Source: Sipunculus nudus (lineage: Eukaryota > Annelida > Sipuncula > Golfingiida > Sipunculidae). From it: a stretch of DNA of 64,000 bases. The DNA lies in the NCBI GenBank assembly GCA_026874595.1, contig CM049310.1, forward strand, positions 53,509,058 through 53,573,057, written 5' to 3'. Below, one piece after another: positions 6,108-16,202 of this stretch. The position numbers were made by a program, and so were the translations under genes. Below the pieces are notes generated by a model. The model was not told where the DNA came from. It saw only the letters and a program-made list of their open reading frames with translations, and did no database searches. The first letter of the stretch is position 1, and every line of letters starts with the position of its first letter.

Positions 6108-6123
6108 GGCCTTTTTAAAGGCC
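6108..6123 (+). terminator. Histone-type 3' stem-loop, TTTA loop
   Basis: GGCCTT-TTTA-AAGGCC followed by AACACATA, with an A-rich leader containing AATCACAAAA as at the 4508 copy. CGATC begins 12 nt after the stem. Confidence 0.8.
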
Positions 6124-6205
6124 AACACATAGTCCGATCGAGTGGTGCTATCACATTCCCATCCTAAACCTCTTTAAATGTCGGCGCAACACGCCCACAT
6201 TCTCA

Positions 6206-6505
6206 CCTGGCGTCGACGCGCGCGAGAAATACCGCCCTTTTTCCGCCTGGCGTCGACGCGCGCGAGAAATACCGCCCTTTTTCCGCCTTGCGTCGACGCG
6301 CGCACGAAATACAGCCCTTTTTCCACCTTGCGTCGACGCGCACACGAAATACCACCCTATTTTCACCTTGCGTCGACGCGCACACGAAATACCACCCTTT
6401 TTTCACCTTGCGTCGACGCGCACACGAAATACCACCCTTTTTTCACCTTGCGTCGACGCACACACGAAATACCACCCTTTTTTCACCTTGCGTCGACGCG
6501 TACAT
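6206..6505. repeat. 40-bp tandem repeat at the edge of the virus-like block
   Basis: Units start at 6206, 6246, 6286, 6326, 6366, 6406, 6446 with a partial at 6486. Each contains the palindrome GCGTCGACGC, then ..GAAATACC and a T-rich run. Left units carry GCGAGAAATACCG, right units CACGAAATACCA, so the array grades from one variant to the other. After 6505 the composition becomes AT-rich host-like. Polinton termini often hold short tandem repeats, so this may be the element's inner or outer end; the opposite terminus is outside the window. Long open frames across it are repeat artefacts. Confidence 0.75.
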
Positions 6506-7815
6506 TTAATGACGCAGAGTTGTACTCCTACTACTAATAATAACACTAATATCTGCAAGGTATGGATTGATTAATTAACTTCCTGATCCCAAAATAGGTT
6601 AGGTATAAAAATGATACATGACATAAGACGTTTTCACGTGGAAGAGCAAAATGATAATACTACACGAAGATGCACCATGAACAGTCACATGCACCCCGGT
6701 AGATTCTGGTTGATTCAATAATTTCATGAATTGGCCAAATGCCTGTAGAAGCTCATTTCCATTACACCTATCCACTTGTATAGGTCCATAAATATTGGTT
6801 GTCCCAGTATCGATAAATAAGCAGTGGCGTCAGTGTATCTTCAAGGGTGGGGGATGACACCCGTGGGAGGGTATTCAAACTTGGGGAAACCTTTTTTTAT
6901 AATCATATATATGTATATATATACACACATGTTGTATATATATATACATATATATATATACATACAAACATATATCTGTATATATAATATATATATACCT
7001 TTTTTCTGTGTGGCACCTTTGAAATATATCTAGTTTAAGCTTTTAAAAATAATGTATTATGTTTCTTATGTTATTTATATATTTCACTTCAAATAGGTAA
7101 ATATTATTCTCTGAATAATAGAAGGTGATTACATTGACTATCCCCTTACAAAAAAAAGTATGTGTGTGTGTGGGGGGGGGGGGGGTACATCCCCTCTCCC
7201 CTCTCCCCTATATTGACGCCCCTTTAAATTACACACGGTGGTAAAAAAAAGGCCATGAAATTATCCGTTTCGGCATCGGCCACTTGCACTGCCTTTGAGT
7301 CATCATTATGTTTAATTGCCAGCATTCAATTACTGAATATTTCAGACAATGTGCATGTCGTAAGTAAATAAAGGAAAGAAAAACAGGGAGAAAAAGGGAG
7401 AGGGTGGGAAAAGAGAAGAGTAGAGAGAAAAAAAGGAAATAAAGGTATGGGAATTTATGGCTTGGACTTTTTTGCAAATTGATTCGTATAAATTGCTTTA
7501 ACGAGGTTCTGGATTCCGTTTACAGAATTGATTCCAGGACAGTTGCTTTTTTTATCAGTTTCTACTTTCGCATTAAAGAAATAATAACAAATGTGGTAAA
7601 AAAAGTAATTAACGCTGCTTCATTCACCGTAAATCCGATATCCCCTTAAATGGGGTCGTCATTTATTCACCGCAGGGGGTATAAAAAGGGCCTGAGCTCC
7701 CCAATGAATTAACATCTACAAAAGTATTTATTATTTTTTTTATATTTGGGGATGATAATGCCTTTATGTAGCAGTGCATAAGCAAGATAAATAAGATACT
7801 GTGGTTGCCTTTTTG

Positions 7816-7881
7816 TTCGCGAGGGTTTTAATTTCGCGATATTCGCGAATTGGAGATAATCGCGAAAATGAAACCCTCGGG
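7816..7881. repeat. TTCGCGAGGGTTTTAAT short inverted-repeat element, copy 1
   Basis: TTCGCGAGGGTTTTAATTTC at the left is answered by CGCGAAAATGAAACCCTCG at the right, making a 66-bp near-palindrome with two CGCGA sites in the middle. Related copies lie at 8155-8218 and 28345-28378. Confidence 0.6.
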
Positions 7882-8154
7882 AATAATTTGCCAATTGAAT
7901 ATGCCCTTCTTGTTTAGTGCAACCAATACTTGCATGTGAATAGGTTAGATCAGTGAGAAATTTTATAATAAATTACATCCATGCAAGTATAGGGAAAACG
8001 TTCCCTTAAATTTGAACTAATTCGAACTAAGCTTCCTGTGCTGTGTGTACAGGACCATCGTTATATGAGTAGAACATTACAAACTCATGACTTATTCTCA
8101 TTTAATAATACACAGGTATGGCATTACCAAAGATTTTATATAGGTTCTGGCGAG

Positions 8155-8218
8155 ATCGCGAAAATGAAACCCTCGCAAAACATTCAAAATGGAGAGATCG
8201 CGAAATTTCAGCCTCGCT
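8155..8218. repeat. CGCGA / CCCTCGC short repeat, copy 2
   Basis: GATCGCGAAAATGAAACCCTCGC and, 30 nt later, GATCGCGAAATTTCAGCCTCGC: two direct half-elements of the same family as 7816-7881. Confidence 0.55.
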
Positions 8219-11200
8219 AATATAAAGCCAACCACAGTAATCATAATGATGTCAGTGAATAAATAATCTTTTAAAACAAATAAGTTGAGTGCATGTACAC
8301 ATGCTTTACAATTTGAAATTTCTTCTAAATAATTTCTGAAAAGCATCCACATAATAACGCTAAAAACATGAAAAAAGCTGAAAGCAATTCCTGATCGTGG
8401 ACCAACAAATCAGTCTGTATTATTGACGCACACTGTTCATTTTCCCCGAAATGGCAAGGGAAAGAAATATCAGATACATTTAAACTGCATAAAACGTAAC
8501 CTATTCTTTAGCATGCATAGCTGAGAAAATCGACATATTTAGGTATTTATCTTTCCAAACCTTCAAATTTGAACTAAGCTGTATATTGTAATTCAATATG
8601 CAGGTCGCAGGACACTTTCTCTTTTATGCTTGTCATCACGGCCAGTATATGTCCCCGCTGATCATGACGATAAGGAAGGTCCTGCTGCAGATGTTCCATT
8701 GTCATGCAGTCCGTGACGCATGGTCATTGCGCTGAATAGACAATTCCTGTCCTCATATGTTGATGGAAAATCATTTGGAAAATCCCTGGACAGAGCGCTG
8801 AGTAATTGTCCGAATACTGTGGTAGCCGTCTGTCCTGTTATATTGTTCACGGCAATATACGACCTTGCGACAGAGTTAGTCTACGTCAAGCCTATACATA
8901 TACAATCAATATATGTTCCATTAACTTCTTATACTTTGGATCGCTTCTCTGTCATTGTGTCTATTGTTTCCCATGCAGTAGTAGTCATTTAAGCGCGCGG
9001 TAGTGTGTAATTGAATGACCATTATCAGGGATTTAATTATAATGTGTTTTGATGTTATTATCGTTCTATTATTATGATGCCATTGTGTCTGTGCGGCAGA
9101 CATCAATTGAGTTCGGACTATTTAATAACATAATGTTCAAGGTTCTGGACACCAGTTGCTTGAAATACTAGTAAACTGTTACTGTTAAAACGTAATAAAA
9201 TTTGGATTTACTTTTGAAATTATACTCGCATAACTAAGTATATTAATACTGCATGGGAAAGTCCATGAACACGAGAGGAGATATGACCACAGTAAAAGAG
9301 GCAAAATTACAACTGCTTATAAATAACTTCATACTTAGTAAGTAATTGTGTTTGTCGAGTGCGGAGAATTCATGTTTCCACACATAAGCATACACCGAAA
9401 GTGTTTGACAACCTTTGCTCATGTATTTCGTGATTAGTAACAAACAGTACATCATCAAGCTAATACATCCGCCATAGAGCTGTTATAAGAAATTTTCTCT
9501 GCTGTAATTGCCTGCAGTTCATTAATAAGTAAGCAGAGTTAGACAGAAATCACATAACTTCTGCAGGAAGGGTATAGGTGAATTTCCGGCTTTAATACAC
9601 ACTCCAAGGTTGTTAATGGCGAGAATACTTATTCAACGTGTCTGTTACGACATAAGTCCACCAGGCTATAGATTGCTCTCAGGTTTGTATCGTTTTCCTC
9701 CCTTGGTATGTTCAAGAGTAAAGCCTGTACATAAATAGGCCCAATGGGAAAAATTTCCTTTTGAAATTAGTTTTCTGTATATGGCTGCTGTTTGGGATAA
9801 TCTTCTCTGTTAATACTTCCCCCAGATGATTATGTTTTCATCCTGTGTCAGTTTGCCTGTCTGTTTTATTTGGTGCTTATCCGGGTATGGAGGAGGATCC
9901 AACAGGATATCGTTTGCCTTGGGAAAGATGTGCACTCTGGTTACTGTATAGTTCAGGAATATGCTGAAACTAGCGCGCATTCATGAAACATGAATTGAAA
10001 CTCATCAATGGACACACTCACTCACGGAACACATATAGTCATCCCTTAGTCGCACGAACAAACTGATTACGTAATTAATTAATAACATAATATTTTGATT
10101 TTAAATTGATCTATATAAATTTCATGTGAATCTGTAGGAAACCCAAACATTTTGCATGTTGAAAACACCGAATTTATATTAATATATATGTAAATATATA
10201 TAAGTGTGGGTGTCTGTATCTCGTTAATGTCCTGTTTAAGGGGTGCAGTAAGGTCGTGCAAGTTATGTTTGCCATGCGGTGTACTGCTGACGTTTTTACA
10301 CGATGTTAATTAAAAATGGCAGGTGCTGGTGTCGCTTATCTAACACTATTTCGTAATCAATTGGAAAAGCACAGGAACTGACATGTCAGCGAAAAGAGCA
10401 GGCATCCAAAAAGTAAAATTAATAATCCAGACCCATTGCTATTTTATCATGATGTTCATGATTCAATCCTCATCCTCTCTATCCTTAAAAACCTCATATG
10501 GTTATGTATACTTGAAAATGATCTTGTTTGTGAAATGTCTGTTGACAAATTAGTCTATTCTCATGGAATTTGTACATCTTTTTTTTTAATATCCCAGTAA
10601 TTTTGGCCTCGTTTGTATATACCGGTAAGTACATGTATGTATCTTTGAACTGGAGCTGGATGGTTAGAATTGCCACGTCTTAAGCTGTTAAAACCAATTT
10701 TGAATGAACTAGCAGTATACCCTTAATTCCGACATTCGACCTCTAGATTTCAGTCTTTATTAAAAATGGGAGCCCCATTAGTGGTTTCGACATTTTTCCC
10801 GAGGTCAGGGTTTCATATGGGCATGGAAATATGAAAGAAAAGTACTCCGAAAACAATCTCAAGATGGGTAGCTGTTTGGTAGCTATTAGACCCGTTACAG
10901 GTCCGGAATCCGGATTCTCTCATTAATTTGTAGTTCACTAGAGGGCGAGTGTCTTAATTAATTGTTCATAATGGCTGAAAAAGAAAACATGCTACAAAAT
11001 CATAATTTTTACTTCGTATATGCATTTGATGCCTTAGATATTGTATTATGGTTTGCGTTATTTGCATGTGTTAAGGAAAGAAGTGGCCGTAACAACATGT
11101 CTGTGTGTCCATACCTGTGTTGTGTGTGTGTTCAGGTCTCTTTTTACATGGATTGCCAGGAACAAACGTCCAGGAGCTAGTGACACCAAATACTGAAATT

Positions 11201-11592
11201 GTGATGTCTCTTTTAAGAAATAACTACACCATTAAATATTCAAAATCAGTCAAACATCCATCATAATCAGATTCTCAACATTTACATTGGCTTCGAGATC
11301 CTCATAAAAATTCAAAGGCTGCACAATAATTGCTTTTTCTTAGATTTAGGTCTACATTTCTCTAGGGCAGTGTACATTCGATAAGTATATTTTCCTTGTT
11401 TTGTATAGGGAGATATTGCAGTACAATTAAGTGTAACCACGAATAAAACTAATCCACTGCTTGAAGAAATGAATCAGTTGGTTGTTTACTAACTTTATGT
11501 TATGTTATTTTTCCTGTGTATATTGCCTAAGACACTAAAATCACAAGCAGGCCATAAATACTTCTGAAGCTCTCGTTCGGTCACTAAACGTT

Positions 11593-11710
11593 ATTACCTC
11601 CACTAGGAGGTTATGCTTTCATCCCCGTTCTAATGAGTTTGTGTGTATGTGTGTGTTTGTTCACAAGGTAACTCACGCAATCATCAAGCATGTCCAACAT
11701 AATTTTTAAA
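11593..11710 (-). repeat. Fragment of the CCTCCGCC-TIR MITE-like family
   Basis: Begins ATTACCTCCACTAGGAGG and continues with the GTGTGT...TTTGTTCACAAGGTAACTC block shared, on the opposite strand, with the full copies at 25605 and 58893. The other end is missing. Confidence 0.5.
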
Positions 11711-11940
11711 TTAGTTTAAATGATATATTTTCCCCTTTTTGAAGGATAGGTCCATTGCCACTCGGTGATATATACTGTCTATTGAATGAGGATCCGTACG
11801 ACAAGAATGATAGATTATTATCACGCCTTCTGGAATTCAGGGTTTGTATGCTAGTAATAATCAAGAAGTCATAACCTGTGTTAAGACATAAGAGCGAATC
11901 TCTGAGGTTCTAAAACGAGATTTAACCCTTAAGCCATTAT

Positions 11941-12010
11941 GGCACCGACGGGATTCGAAGCCTAACTTAGAGCCTAAGTCCAACGCCCTATCCACTAGGC
12001 TACGTTCTGC
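11941..12010 (-). repeat. tRNA-like sequence, degenerate (SINE head or tRNA pseudogene)
   Basis: On the minus strand: A box TAGCCTAGTGG and B box GGCTTCGAATCC at tRNA spacing, total length about 70 nt. The acceptor and T stems do not pair well, so I do not call a functional tRNA. The flanking minus-strand sequence gives no clear SINE body. Confidence 0.55.
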
Positions 12011-12678
12011 CCCATTAATGATATTTTGTAGAGCAATTCTGTAGAACGAAAAGAGGAATTGATCTGGATATTAATGCATATGCCCTGTAGAACTGAGTTT
12101 GATAGTTTTTTTCTGACTGAAAATGACTTTTTTAAAAATGTCGTTTGTGTTGACAGCTTGAGGAATATTTTTTTAACTATCAAGGCTCTTATTATTAAAT
12201 GTAGTTTTTATCAATTCAAATATAGAGGTATGTGTACGTCTGACGGGAGGTTCTCGGTTAGAACTCAAGCAGTGATAATATCAATGCAAAATGATGAAAT
12301 TAAAAAAAAAAACTTCTAATCATGACTGGTGTAACTGGGTAGCATTGCTAATTGTACTGCGGAAGACAGGATAAGTAAGTTAATTTATACTGATCGGTCC
12401 ACACGGGTCGTATACAATACTATAGTTCTGATTAGTATTTCATCCGCCTGGATTAGGTCTATTTTTCAAGGGCAAGAATGATATATCTTAAGTACGGATT
12501 AACACGTCGTCTTGGCGTGTTATAGCCGTCACCCAGCAGCATTCAGATCTACATCAGGTGAACCGCACGATTCCTTGGAAGGTCGAGACTGGTATGTTTC
12601 TCAAAACTAACCCCTAGCTGCAGTTCCTTATTAAAATGTAAGATATATTTTCATAATAATTTTACTTAGGTTAACATG

Positions 12679-12680
<2 letters not shown>

Positions 12681-12716
<36 letters not shown>

Positions 12717-12731
12717 TATTATTATTATTAT
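12681..12731. repeat. (TA)n/(TTA)n microsatellite
   Basis: Fifteen TA units followed by ATTATT repeats, directly abutting the LTR piece at 12732. The far side of the LTR array (22046-22062) is also a TA tract, so the LTR element probably entered a TA microsatellite. Confidence 0.85.
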
Positions 12732-12852
12732 TATTACGAAGACAAATTGCTCAGGGGAAAATCCTGGGCCGATCCCGGTTTCGAACTCATGTCGGTGGCG
12801 CACAAGTCCGGCGTACCAACCGCTTCGCCAGAAAACCAAACTTTACTAGCGA
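12732..12852 (-). mobile_element. TRIM LTR, larger part, cut by LINE insertion
   Basis: Matches the LTRs at 21387-21542 from the terminal TTACGAAGAC inward, including the tRNA-like A and B boxes, up to ACTTTACTAGCGA (12840-12852). The rest of this LTR resumes at 21220-21267 after the 8.4-kb insertion. The terminal TG has become TA. Confidence 0.8.
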
Positions 12853-13479
12853 CCATGACCATGTCCGTTACACCGCTCAGGGAAAAACTAGGGTTTTTAC
12901 GCCGCAGTTTTGCCTCTTCGGGTACCCCCCTCTTTGCACTGAGGTCGCCAGAACTGACACGCTAGCCACCCAGGTCCGGCCCGCCCTCGCTGACCGACCA
13001 CCACCGGGGAATCCCCCAAGTAAACCCGGGAGCCTGAGCCTGGCAACCAGCCAGTAATGTCCGAGCGTCACCGGCCTACCCCTGGACTACCGTGAGTCCT
13101 GCCCTGAGCCTTGTCCCTTTCGACCAGGTACCGTGTTCGTTCGATCGGAGCCTTTTCTGGAGCCTTTACTGGTTCTTGTGCCATCATGCTTGAGCCTTGT
13201 CCCTGCTGGTCCTGACCGGACCCCCGGTTTTTACGTCTCGGAGCCTTGTCCCTGATCCTTTCGGGATCCCCTCAACTTTTATCCACCAAACGGCTGGCTC
13301 TTTAGGGCCTGGTTCCATACTGCCGGCAACGGGCTGGCCTACTCTTCTATCGAAAAACAGTATGGGATCTTTTACGTGCCCATCCCCTTCTGGACACGGG
13401 ACCGCCATTTTACGTCCTCATCCGATGGACGGCCCGTATTTTGCTTTTGCAGTCGGGCGCTGCAGAGCCCGGAGCCTTT
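12853..13479 (-). other. LINE A 3' UTR
   Basis: GC-rich, non-coding, between the RT stop and the 3' target junction. It ends on the minus strand in GGACATGGTCATGG next to the TSD, a short repeat tail instead of poly(A). Confidence 0.6.
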
Positions 13480-15153
13480 CTACCCCTCCCCCACTTTTTC
13501 TAGTGGGGTGATGATACTGGGGTTCCGTTTGCCACTGATTTTTTGCCAGTCGAGCCACATTTTGAGGTCTTTATAGAACTTCTCTTGCTTCACCTTTTCG
13601 ACATAGCCTTTGCTCAACCTTAGAATGTGGTCTTTCACATATTCTATTTCTGCCTTCTCGTGAAGCACAGATACTCGGGTTCGAGGCGGGAGTCTAAAGG
13701 CCGTCCTTAAGGCTCTGTTTTGAAACCGTTGAAGTGTCTTAATGTGGTGCTCTTTGGCTGAGATCAGGGCTATGCAGCCGTTCATCATAACCGGTCTGAT
13801 CCAGGCTTTATAAAGGTATATCAAACTTTGGGTTGACATGCCCCCTGTCCCTGCTTTTAGCACTCTTAAGCAGTTTAGTCTCGCTTTGACCCTCTGTTCG
13901 ATATCCTTTATATGAGCCGCCCATGTGAGTCTCTTATCAACCGTCAGCCCCAGGAATTTTACCTGGTCTGTGAATTGAATTGGTTCTCCGGCCAATTTCA
14001 GTTCTGGCGCTTTGTCGGCCTTACTGCCTTTCAGGTGCCTACCGAACTTGCAAGCCTGCGTTTTTGTCGCATTGACTCTTACCCGCCATCTGGCGCACCA
14101 CTCGGTCACTTCATCTAGACCTGCCTGTAGCCTGGGTGCTGCTCTCTTGCTATGTGTCCATAGCGCAGTATCATCCGCAAATTGGCTCGTCGCCCCCGTG
14201 CGGACTCCCCCTTTCTCGGACAGGCTAGGCATGTCGTTGACGTATATGACGTAGAGCAGCGGGCTGAGAGCTGAGCCATGTGGTGTGCCAGCAGCGGGTT
14301 CGATCTCGTGCGACTTAGCGTCACCTACTCTGACCCATAGCTTCCTATCTCTTAGGAAGGATGAGATAATCCTCACGATGCGAGCCGGCAGTTTAGCCTG
14401 CGTTGCGATCTTGTACCTTAGACCATCCCGCCATACTGCGTCGAAGGCTTTCTCGACGTCTAGGAATACACCTATAGTATCACAAGATCGCTGCAGGCAT
14501 TGCCCTACCGCCTGTGTCAGCCTGAATAGTTGGTCATTTGTTGACCTGCCTTCACGGAACCCGCTCTGATTCGGGTTAAAGTACCCCGCTTTTTCCAGGT
14601 GTCCACTGATCCTGCCAGCTATTATCCGTTCCAGCACTTTTCCTAGAATTGGCAGTAGGCTGATGGGTCGGTAGCTTTTCGGTAGCGAGCGATCCTTTCC
14701 CGGCTTCGGGATCATGATCACGCTAGCTCTTTTCCATGCCCTCGGGAAGTACCCCAGTTTTAGACACGCATTGAACACTGTCGTGAGCGCTTCCAGCCCT
14801 TCCTCCGGCAGTTTGATCAGTACTTCCCTGGTGAGGCCGTCCTCCCCCGGGGCTTTCCTGCTTTTGAGTTTTTTCAGCTTCCTGCTGATTTCCGCTTTTG
14901 TGATCGCTCTCAATAGCGGCTCATCCTCTGCTATTTGAGCGTAGCAGCTCTCCACCTTTGCCAGAGGTGAGTAAAACTCTTTTTCGCCTTGCCTTACATA
15001 CTGATCAACCTCCTCCTGTGTTCGGTCATCGAACTGGGGTCCCGTTGGGACCTGGTGTATGTTCCGGAGCGTCTCCGCGAACAAGTCAGCCTTGTCCTTT
15101 TCCGTACTAGCCACCGATCCCATCGGGCCTATTAGGTCTGTCGTTCCGACCAA
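13480..15153 (-). CDS. LINE A ORF2, reverse transcriptase part
   Basis: 557 aa from ATG at 15153. RT motifs in order: SRKAPGEDGL (about residue 97), SYRPISLLPILGKVLERII (160), NQSGFREGRSTNDQLFRL (194), GVFLDVEKAFDAVW (227), GTPHGSALSPLLYVIYVNDM (288) and the catalytic QFADDTALW (about 327), followed by the thumb (VKFLGLTVDKRLTW). This is the RT of a Jockey-superfamily-like non-LTR element, which copies its RNA at a nicked target. The frame is the same as the endonuclease frame upstream, separated from it by one TAG at 15166-15168. All the main RT residues look intact. Confidence 0.9.
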   Translation of the reverse strand: MVGTTDLIGPMGSVASTEKDKADLFAETLRNIHQVPTGPQFDDRTQEEVDQYVRQGEKEFYSPLAKVESCYAQIAEDEPLLRAITKAEISRKLKKLKSRKAPGEDGLTREVLIKLPEEGLEALTTVFNACLKLGYFPRAWKRASVIMIPKPGKDRSLPKSYRPISLLPILGKVLERIIAGRISGHLEKAGYFNPNQSGFREGRSTNDQLFRLTQAVGQCLQRSCDTIGVFLDVEKAFDAVWRDGLRYKIATQAKLPARIVRIISSFLRDRKLWVRVGDAKSHEIEPAAGTPHGSALSPLLYVIYVNDMPSLSEKGGVRTGATSQFADDTALWTHSKRAAPRLQAGLDEVTEWCARWRVRVNATKTQACKFGRHLKGSKADKAPELKLAGEPIQFTDQVKFLGLTVDKRLTWAAHIKDIEQRVKARLNCLRVLKAGTGGMSTQSLIYLYKAWIRPVMMNGCIALISAKEHHIKTLQRFQNRALRTAFRLPPRTRVSVLHEKAEIEYVKDHILRLSKGYVEKVKQEKFYKDLKMWLDWQKISGKRNPSIITPLEKVGEG

Positions 15154-15165
15154 TGGCTTGTTCAG

Positions 15166-16182
15166 CTAGCCAGTATATTGGTGGACCTTTCGCCAGAATT
15201 CGCCCACGGATATTCTGTGGTCCATACTACTCGTGAACTCGTACCATTCTGCCTTTTTCTGGGCTTTGATTGCATATTTCACCTTCCGACTTATAGCGTT
15301 GTATTGGGATTTTAACTCCTCTGTCTGGAGTTGGATCTGGAGCCTTCTGATCCGCCTTCTTTCCCTTACAAGCGCTTTAATCGTAGGGGTGAATGACCAC
15401 CAGTTACGGTTCTTTCGTTCCGCCATCGGGCACGCCCGATCTAGGCAATCTCTCATCTCCGAGGTCAGCTTATCGACCAGGCTGTCGATTCCCTCTGGGG
15501 TCGATGGTTCAGCGATGTTTCGGAGCCTGTCTGCCAATTCATTTTGGTATAGTCGCCAGTTAGCCTTTCTCCAGGGTCTAACCATCCTCGGCGGCTTCCT
15601 GTTTGCTCTCCAGTCGAGCTCTAAATGAATTGGCATGTGATCGCTGCCTACATCTTCCCCTACATAGAATTCGCTGACCAGGCCTACTTCGGGTGAGACT
15701 ATTGCCAGATCGAGTATGTTCGTTCTACCGGTCGTGGGGTTGACCCTTGTTGGGCTCCCATCGTTCATTATCACCATACCGTTTCGGTCTATGCAATCCA
15801 TCAGTGCCTTTCCGTTAAGATTTGAGGCTCTGCTGCCGTATGAGGTGTGTGGGGCGTTTATACTACGGAGGTCCCCCAGCACCACATAGTGGCTGCTGTT
15901 CCTCTTTATCCTTTCGAAAAGCTGGGCCCGGGGCCGCAACTGGGGTGGATTGTAATACACTATTACATCGATTGCCGGGTCCCCGCTGCTGACAGGTTCG
16001 ACTCTAACCGTTAGAGCCTCTACATCGAGCCTTCCTAGCCAGTTCGTCTGGCGGTATACCAGGTTCTCTTTGATTAAGAGAGCCACTCCACCACCCATGT
16101 TACCGTCTGGCCGTCCCCTGTGTAGCAGGTTATAGCCAGTGATGGATGCGTTTTTGGTCAGCTTGGTCTCGCTGATGGCCAT
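15166..16182 (-). CDS. LINE A ORF2, APE-type endonuclease part, N-terminally truncated
   Basis: 338 aa. It begins at AISETKL, the motif with the catalytic Glu, so the usual opening strand (the WNxNG motif) is absent. Further on are GGGVALLIK, GDLRSINAPHTSYGS (the D and N of the active site, but with an apparent 3-residue insertion compared with the usual GDxNAHH), RTNILDLAI and GSDHMPIHLEL (catalytic Asp-His). The frame ends in a single TAG at 15166 and is then open into the RT. Endonuclease nicking by this copy is doubtful. Confidence 0.85.
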   Translation of the reverse strand: MAISETKLTKNASITGYNLLHRGRPDGNMGGGVALLIKENLVYRQTNWLGRLDVEALTVRVEPVSSGDPAIDVIVYYNPPQLRPRAQLFERIKRNSSHYVVLGDLRSINAPHTSYGSRASNLNGKALMDCIDRNGMVIMNDGSPTRVNPTTGRTNILDLAIVSPEVGLVSEFYVGEDVGSDHMPIHLELDWRANRKPPRMVRPWRKANWRLYQNELADRLRNIAEPSTPEGIDSLVDKLTSEMRDCLDRACPMAERKNRNWWSFTPTIKALVRERRRIRRLQIQLQTEELKSQYNAISRKVKYAIKAQKKAEWYEFTSSMDHRISVGEFWRKVHQYTG

Positions 16183-16202
16183 GATTCAGGCACTGAATCG
16201 GC

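Larger units (their letters stand above)
6506..11592. other. AT-rich host DNA without recognisable genes
   Basis: Only short chance reading frames. It contains (TA)n/(TATG)n microsatellite at 6905-7000, a G run at 7171-7184, a purine-rich tract at 7370-7445, the CGCGA hairpin repeats listed separately, and otherwise unique-looking sequence. Confidence 0.6.

Noticed and set aside
6151-6574. Several 60-120 codon frames on both strands
   Set aside because: All are translations of the 40-bp tandem repeat in different frames.
8662-8850. Minus-strand frame with DRNCLFSAM, faintly like the OTU protease DGNCLFRA motif
   Set aside because: Only one short motif, no downstream His region, no ATG start; too weak to call a gene fragment.
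11941-12010. A possible functional tRNA gene on the minus strand
   Set aside because: A and B boxes are good but the acceptor and T stems do not pair.
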